The notes under the pieces: generated by a model
Seen by the model: only the letters and a program-made list of their open reading frames with translations
Told to the model about the DNA's origin: nothing
Databases searched by the model: none
Origin: Candidatus Desantisiibacteriota bacterium
GTDB taxonomy: Bacteria; UBA9089; CG2-30-40-21
Length of the DNA stretch: 7,061 nt
NCBI GenBank assembly: GCA_016208205.1
Contig: JACQYP010000122.1
Coordinates: 1 to 7,061, forward strand
Reading direction: 5' to 3'
Part shown: one piece after another, positions 6,101 through 7,061 of the stretch
Layout: each line of letters starts with the position of its first letter
Position numbering within the stretch: the stretch's first letter is position 1
Position numbers and translations under genes: made by a program

Positions 6101-7061
6101 ACAGGTTCTATATCCTGCCGGAGATTTACAGCGTGACACCGACTCTTGGTACGGTTGGTACAAATGTTACTATTCAAGGTACAGGTTACAGCGCAAATGA
6201 CAGTATAACCGTTAGATTCGGCACAAATGTCAATATTCAAACGGCAACAGCTAATTATCGTGGCTGGTTCAGCACAACATTCACGGTTGATACACAAGGT
6301 TATGGTACAACAACCATAGCAGCTGCAGGTATAGCAACAGCGTATAACAGGTTCTTTATCTGTCCGGAGGTTTACAGCGTGTCACCGACTCTTGGCAGCG
6401 TTGGCACAGTGGTAACTGTCAGAGGTACAGGTTACGCTGCAAATGATAATATAACCGTTAGATTCGGCATAAATACCAATATCCAGCAGGCAGTTGCCGG
6501 TATATATGGGTCATTTGGCACAACATTTACAGTTGACACTCAAAGCTATGGTACAACAACTATTGCGGTAGCAGGTATAGCAACAGCATACAACAGATTC
6601 GTTATTCTGCCACAGGTTGTCAGCGTAATACCGACAGCAGGTACGGTTGGTACAATAGTAACCATCAGTGGTACCGGCTACGGCGCAGGTGATAATATAA
6701 CCGTTAGTTTTGGTAGAAATCCTACTATTCAGACAGCAGCAGCAGGTACGAACGGATCATTTACTGCAGCGTTTACGGTTGATACACAAGCCTATGGCAC
6801 AACAACCCTAACAGCAGCAGGTATAGCAACAGCGTCCAACAGGTTTGTTATCCTGCCTGAGGTATACAGTGTGCTGCCGACAGCAGGTACGGTTGGCACA
6901 GTCGTAACTATCAGCGGTACAGGTTATGCAACAGGCGACAATATAACCGTTAATTTTGGCACAAAGACAAATATTCAAACAGCAACAGCTGATATACGCG
7001 GCTGGCTCTCTACAACATTTACGGTTGATACGCAAAGCTATGGAACAACAACCATAACAGC
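1..7061 (+). CDS. Giant tandem-repeat protein of Ig-like (IPT/TIG-type) domains, internal fragment
   Basis: Frame +1 runs through the entire window with no stop, giving 2353 complete codons and two extra bases; both ends lie outside, so no start codon or ribosome binding site can be chosen. The protein is nothing but about 29 copies of one 79-85-residue domain. Each copy reads P..GTVGT.V.I.GTGY (positions 1-17), a strand ending in FG (27-28), G.F.TTFTVDTQ.YGTTTI (42-60), and F.I.P.VYSV (72-81) leading into the next copy. Gly, Thr, Val and alternating hydrophobic residues dominate, as in beta-sandwich domains; Cys is rare (ten seen) and never more than one per unit. By family knowledge such arrays form long extracellular rods in adhesins, S-layer-like or stalk proteins; that role is inferred. 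No signal peptide, transmembrane segment, anchor, coiled coil or catalytic motif is visible. The reading frame is certain, the domain assignment likely, the function unknown. Confidence 0.93.
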   Translation, partial: MLFGTNNSIKTTNAQTNGSFETTFMVDTQRYGTATIIATGASSESALKRFMVSPNVFSVVPSSGTVGSWVTVSGTGYAASETITIGFGTTANIQQAATDIRGYFTTTFTVNTQRYGATAVKATGAMSSSAISTFFIQKNIYYVSPLSGTVGRQVEIRGTGYGSIDNIRIDFGSTLTISTGVANTTGWFKTFFTVDTQVFGSTTIMATGVAGDNAQAVFSVMANMDSVRPTTGSVGTVITIEGTGYTGSSDITIDFGDVDDIIATQTDAKGYFVTIFTVDTQSYGTKTVAAQDTADNRVERTFLIIPSVYLVTPTIGTVGQTITVKGAGFVRYDTLTIDLGDRQGIAGVVTDPRGVFETSFVVDTQIVGKKMIVVNGTMSTKATSSFTITGGITISPSIGTIGRVVEVKGSGFGSEDVIGVSFGTTGHVATEVSSICGTFSTTFAMDGQVYGTTTISATGKSYAEAYIFVKPNFHLVIPTTGTVGTVVRIAGTGYAASELVAIGFGNTLVINTTMSSGNGYFETIFTVDTQKYGSTYIKATGASSSGVALNTFFVTPDLYLVSPVRGTIGSVVEIRGTGYDAIDTVNVRFGNTPTIATGVAGGNGAFSVTFGVNTQPYGTTTIIATGVRSASAGNAFTIMPSIYSILPKAGTVGTVVEVKGIGYGTNDDIIIGFGASGALAEGDADANGIFTIYFTTNTQPYGTTTVIVTGVYSASCETAFFIYPNLYSVSPNAGTIGRMIEVKGSGYASGEAITVRFGTNMAIQNIAADSRGYVEIVFNVDTQVYGTTTVKLTGLIAGSATNTFRIMPNIYTVTPTKGTVGTQVEVMGAGYAATETIRIDFGNTNNIKMAAADNLGRVSTSFTVNVQPYGQKIVRLTGSSSTSVENTFTIIPAIYSVTPVLGSVGTIVEINGSGYSAADSIRIDFGSNGRIQTAVADSSGYFTASFTVDTQKYGTTTINAIGASSASAINTFVIVGGVMVTPTSGTVGTKVYTEGSGFGANEHVGVNFGTTPTIVTMNTDSRGVFTGYFTVDTQSYGQVVVEAVNSTTAQTGFFIMPALYRVTPSTGTVGTVVTLKGNGYDDTEVITIRFGAALLYANSDGVGYFEARFTVDTQGYGTCTIRATGVSSGEANNVFFIKPMIYSVSPITGSVGTVVEIIGVGYNKIDPVTIDFGTTSSIKQTTTNISGYFKTTFTVDTQSLGTTTVKATGSLSESAFAGFGIRPSLYLVSPTTGTVGMTAEVYGQGYAQGEGITIDFGNYKAIQTTITDEKGYFAASFEVDTQVYGKTTIVARGMMNAENTFFIKQNIASCLPNKGSVGTIVSICGTGYSATNSITIMFGTNINIVQITSDEKGYFEALFTVDTQGYGTTTITASGAKSTFFIMPDVYLVSPTNGTVGSIVEIRGTGYKQNDNVNICLGTTPNIQVKSADVKGWFKTTFTVDTQVYGSTTIRAMGIDAAENSFFVKPAVYSVKPTSGSVGTVVTIKGTGYMSLDTLTVMFGNNSNIKMDAAQANGSFETTFVVDTQAVGTTTITVKGTFGQASNVFNIVAAINISPTIGTVGTTVTINGVGFKANSLVRVNFGNTTTITTIMSDLTGAFSGTFVVNTQSFGQKIVSASAKGYAEQAFSIIPELYLVSPSRGSVGTIVEIRGTGYDVQDDISIAFGTTLGITDTVADDSGWFSTTFTVNTQSFGTTTVTASGAGVASNRFVILPQVYSVAPTAGTVGTIVTISGTGYGASDSIKVSFGTNASIQTAVASAIGTFSTTFTVDTQRFGICTITASGVSVATNVFFILPQVVSVLPATGTVGTIVTISGTGYSANNNITVSFGTNTNIRQTTASVYGSFTCMFTVDTQAYGTTTIAAAGIATASNRFYILPEVYSVIPTSGTVGTVVTVLGTGYGRNDNITVAFGTNTNIQTATADICGWFSTTWTVDTQVYGTTTIAAAGIATAYNRFVILPEVYSVTPTSGTVGTVVTVLGTGYGAGDSITVSFGTNANIQTAAAGTNGSFTAAFTVDTQVYGTTTIAVTGVATAYNRFYILPEIYSVTPTLGTVGTNVTIQGTGYSANDSITVRFGTNVNIQTATANYRGWFSTTFTVDTQGYGTTTIAAAGIATAYNRFFICPEVYSVSPTLGSVGTVVTVRGTGYAANDNITVRFGINTNIQQAVAGIYGSFGTTFTVDTQSYGTTTIAVAGIATAYNRFVILPQVVSVIPTAGTVGTIVTISGTGYGAGDNITVSFGRNPTIQTAAAGTNGSFTAAFTVDTQAYGTTTLTAAGIATASNRFVILPEVYSVLPTAGTVGTVVTISGTGYATGDNITVNFGTKTNIQTATADIRGWLSTTFTVDTQSYGTTTIT
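181..2694 (+). repeat. Units 1-10: diverged, mostly 84-residue copies
   Basis: Eight of these ten units are 84 or 85 residues; the extra residues sit in the loop between Gly64 and the conserved Phe that begins the last strand (nine or ten residues instead of seven). Sequences differ strongly from unit to unit: position 11 alternates between Thr and Glu, the DTQ Asp is Asn in units 1, 7, 8 and 10, and unit 5 has MDGQ in place of VDTQ. Unit 4 has LG where nearly all others have FG. Linkers vary (QKNIYYVS, MANMDSVR, PSVYLVT, PNFHLVI). This divergence suggests that these are the older copies. Confidence 0.88.
937..1431 (+). repeat. Units 4-5: first 'GF' pair with shortened GG linker
   Basis: Unit 4 ends in TITGGITIS rather than the usual I.P.VYSV, one residue shorter from the Phe to the next unit's Pro. 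Units 4 and 5 are two of only four units with Phe rather than Tyr at position 17 (GAGF, GSGF). Unit 4 shares DTLT, FETSF and VVDTQIVG with unit 18; unit 5 shares the YAE loop with unit 19 and GSGFG with unit 12. This is the first of three related pairs seven units apart. Confidence 0.75.
2695..3189 (+). repeat. Units 11-12: second 'GF' pair with shortened GG linker
   Basis: Unit 11 ends in VIVGGVMVT, again one residue shorter than the canonical linker and lacking its Pro and Tyr. Unit 12 follows with GSGFG, V.VNFG and SYGQVV. These match unit 5 (GSGFG, V.VSFG) and unit 19 (V.VNFG, SFGQKI) better than they match adjacent units 10 and 13. Unit 12 also replaces the usual TTTI strand by VVVE and lacks Gly64. 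Confidence 0.75.
2695..4170 (+). repeat. Units 11-16: irregular-length copies
   Basis: Lengths are 83, 82, 82, 84, 82 and 79 residues. Unit 16 is the shortest complete unit in the window: its Gly64-to-Phe loop is only AKST, four residues. Unit 13 has lost two residues between FG and the G.F motif (its stretch after FG is AALLYANSDGVG) but kept the long nine-residue loop, so its 82-residue length arose independently of the 82-residue units downstream. Units 15 and 16 share DEKGYF, encoded by the same 19 bases at 3802-3820 and 4048-4066, exactly 246 bases apart, which suggests a local exchange. The unit 15 linker is unusual (KQNIASCL). Confidence 0.85.
4171..5154 (+). repeat. Units 17-20: 82-residue copies related in order to units 2-7
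   Basis: These four units have settled to 82 residues but keep individual sequences. Each has a distant best match upstream, in the same order: unit 17 with unit 2 (VEIRGTGY, GWFKT.FTVDTQV, GSTTI), unit 18 with unit 4 (DTLT, VVDTQ.VG), unit 19 with unit 5 (GF, YAE loop), and unit 20 with unit 7 (P.RG, VEIRGTGYD, preceded by LYLVS in both). Units 3 and 6 have no clear counterpart. Unit 17 has LG in place of FG. Unit 20 already has the ASNRFVILPQVYSV ending typical of the downstream block. Confidence 0.7.
4417..4908 (+). repeat. Units 18-19: third 'GF' pair with shortened linker
   Basis: Unit 18 ends in NIVAAINIS, a third one-residue-shorter linker without the Pro/Tyr of I.P.VYSV, and unit 19 has GVGF at positions 14-17. 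Unit 18 contains DTLT, FETTF and VVDTQAVG, closely echoing unit 4 fourteen units earlier; the DNA is also alike (GATACCCTGACA at 1003-ish in unit 4 and again in unit 18). Unit 19 carries Asn in place of the DTQ Asp and SFGQKI like unit 12. Confidence 0.75.
5659..5942 (+). repeat. Adjacent-unit exact repeat: 38 bases shared by units 23 and 24
   Basis: Bases 5659-5696 and 5905-5942 are identical over 38 bases, 246 bases apart. They encode TVGTVVTVLGTG followed by part of the Tyr codon; the VLG with a CTT Leu codon occurs only in these two units. Identity at silent sites points to a very recent duplication or conversion confined to the front half of the unit, since the back halves of units 23 and 24 differ. 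Confidence 0.85.
5741..7005 (+). repeat. 35-base block shared by units 23 and 28, five units apart
   Basis: Bases 5741-5775 and 6971-7005 match with one mismatch, at 5767/6997, separated by exactly 1230 bases (five units). They encode IQTATADI(C/R)GW. Unit 25 has a looser version (TATANYRGW) at about 6235-6266. The mismatch changes Arg (CGC) in unit 28 to Cys (TGC) in unit 23. The span given covers both copies. Confidence 0.8.
5992..6790 (+). repeat. 61-base block shared by units 24 and 27, three units apart
   Basis: Bases 5992-6052 and 6730-6790 match over 61 positions with two mismatches, at 6018/6756 and 6024/6762. The spacing is exactly 738 bases (three units). The block encodes QTAAAGTNGSFTAAFTVDTQ; AAAGTNGSFTAAF is found nowhere else in the window. 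The span given covers both copies and the intervening units. Confidence 0.85.
6877..7061 (+). repeat. Unit 28, partial (first 61 residues)
   Basis: The window ends inside this unit, after YGTTTIT and two bases of the next codon. Its front half has TAGTVGTVVTISGTGYATGDNITVNFG, written here as motif pieces TAGTVGT, VTISGTGY and DNITVNFG. Trp-Leu (GWL) replaces the usual G-aromatic-Phe at positions 42-44. The close match to the preceding units shows that the array continues past the right edge. Confidence 0.9.

Larger units (their letters stand above)
5155..6876 (+). repeat. Units 21-27: highly similar 246-bp copies
   Basis: Seven consecutive units of exactly 246 bases that are far more alike than those upstream. 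Shared features are GTVGT(I/V)VT, GTGY with A/G after it, I.V.FGTN, NIQTA, TFTVDTQ, YGTTTI, the loop IATA(Y/S)NRF in units 22-27 (VATAYNRF in 24), and ILP(E/Q)V.SV. Conservation extends to synonymous sites, for example AATATAACCGTTAG and ACGGTTGATACACAA recur. Unit 21 is transitional (loop VSVATNVF). Individual units are mosaics: LPQV linkers precede units 21, 22 and 27, while LPE or CPE linkers precede 23-26 and 28. This looks like recent amplification or gene conversion. Confidence 0.88.
1..7061 (+). repeat. Tandem array of about 246-252-bp coding repeats (units 0-28)
   Basis: Counting each unit from the Pro codon of the P..G(T/S)(V/I)G motif, units start at 181, 433, 685, 937, 1186, 1432, 1687, 1939, 2191, 2443, 2695, 2944, 3190, 3436, 3688, 3934, 4171, 4417, 4663, 4909, 5155, 5401, 5647, 5893, 6139, 6385, 6631 and 6877. 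Lengths in residues are 84, 84, 84, 83, 82, 85, 84, 84, 84, 84, 83, 82, 82, 84, 82, 79, and then 82 eleven times. Gly42, the Gln of the DTQ motif (53) and the Gly of Y-G (56) are kept in all units that cover them, using 82-residue numbering. All length differences are multiples of three, so the frame is never lost. The unit boundary is a convention; the real domain edge probably lies a few residues upstream, near the conserved Tyr of the linker. Confidence 0.95.

Noticed and set aside
4912..7035. Minus-strand open frames (for example 4912-5313, 5527-5805, 6019-6297, 6808-7035) with similar Cys-rich translations that look like a small gene family
   Set aside because: Their starts (5313, 5805, 6297, 7035) differ by exact multiples of 246 bases and are TTG codons read from the complement of the conserved Gln codon CAA of the DTQ motif. 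The Cys/Asn-rich products are just the antisense of ACA, GCA and GTT-rich repeat codons, with no ribosome binding site logic.
79..7035. The TQ of the DTQ motif as part of a Cys-Gln thioester adhesin domain, or repeats with intramolecular Lys-Asn isopeptide bonds
   Set aside because: No conserved Cys accompanies the Gln, and no conserved Lys plus acidic residue pairing recurs across units.
1..7061. CRISPR array or other non-coding direct repeat
   Set aside because: The period is about 246 bases with diverged, codon-structured copies and frame-preserving indels; there are no short identical repeats separated by unique spacers.
1..7061. Internal start sites that would split the region into several genes
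   Set aside because: In-frame ATG codons exist (for example near 73, 661 and 1909) but no stop codon precedes any of them, and each lies within a conserved domain.
1..7061. Calcium-binding repeat families (cadherin, RTX) or dockerin/cohesin modules
   Set aside because: No DxNDN, GGxGxDxxx or dockerin-type Asp loops are seen; the Gly-rich motif GTVGT..GTGY belongs to the beta-sandwich consensus.

Overview
The whole window is the inside of one very large gene. Frame +1 is open from base 1 to base 7061 with no stop codon: 2353 complete codons plus two bases. Neither the start nor the end of the gene is present. The translation is a head-to-tail array of about 82-84-residue units, 27 complete and one partial at each edge. 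The consensus of each unit (P..GTVGT.V.I.GTGY.....I...FG, then G.F.TTFTVDTQ.YGTTTI.A.G, then F.I.P.VYSV) looks like an all-beta, immunoglobulin-like IPT/TIG-type domain as found in secreted or surface-anchored proteins of bacteria and archaea. I infer a giant surface or adhesin/stalk-type protein. No enzymatic domain, signal peptide, anchor or sorting signal lies in the window.

Layout: bases 1-180 hold the end of a unit (unit 0). Bases 181-2694 hold ten diverged units, mostly 84 residues long (1-10). Bases 2695-4170 hold six units of irregular length, 79-84 residues (11-16). From base 4171 every complete unit is exactly 82 residues: units 17-20 still carry old, diverged sequence, while units 21-27 (5155-6876) resemble each other closely and share DNA blocks of 35-61 bases with zero to two mismatches. 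Base 6877 to the edge is partial unit 28. The older part also shows a higher-order order: units 4-5, 11-12 and 18-19 share an odd, shortened linker followed by a unit with Phe instead of Tyr at position 17, recurring every seven units (about 1.7 kb). The picture is a gene that grew first by multi-unit duplication and later by local expansion or homogenisation towards its 3' side.

Organism: composition is moderate (about 40% G+C in the stretch I counted), the code is standard (Trp as TGG, no in-frame TAA/TAG/TGA), and a gene this large and repetitive suggests an environmental bacterium or archaeon. From memory only, similar VDTQ.YGTTTI repeats bring to mind uncultured candidate phyla assembled from metagenomes; this is a weak impression and cannot be tested here.

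There are no intergenic regions, RNA genes, mobile elements, promoters or terminators that I can support. All sizeable open frames on the minus strand are antisense shadows of the repeat.
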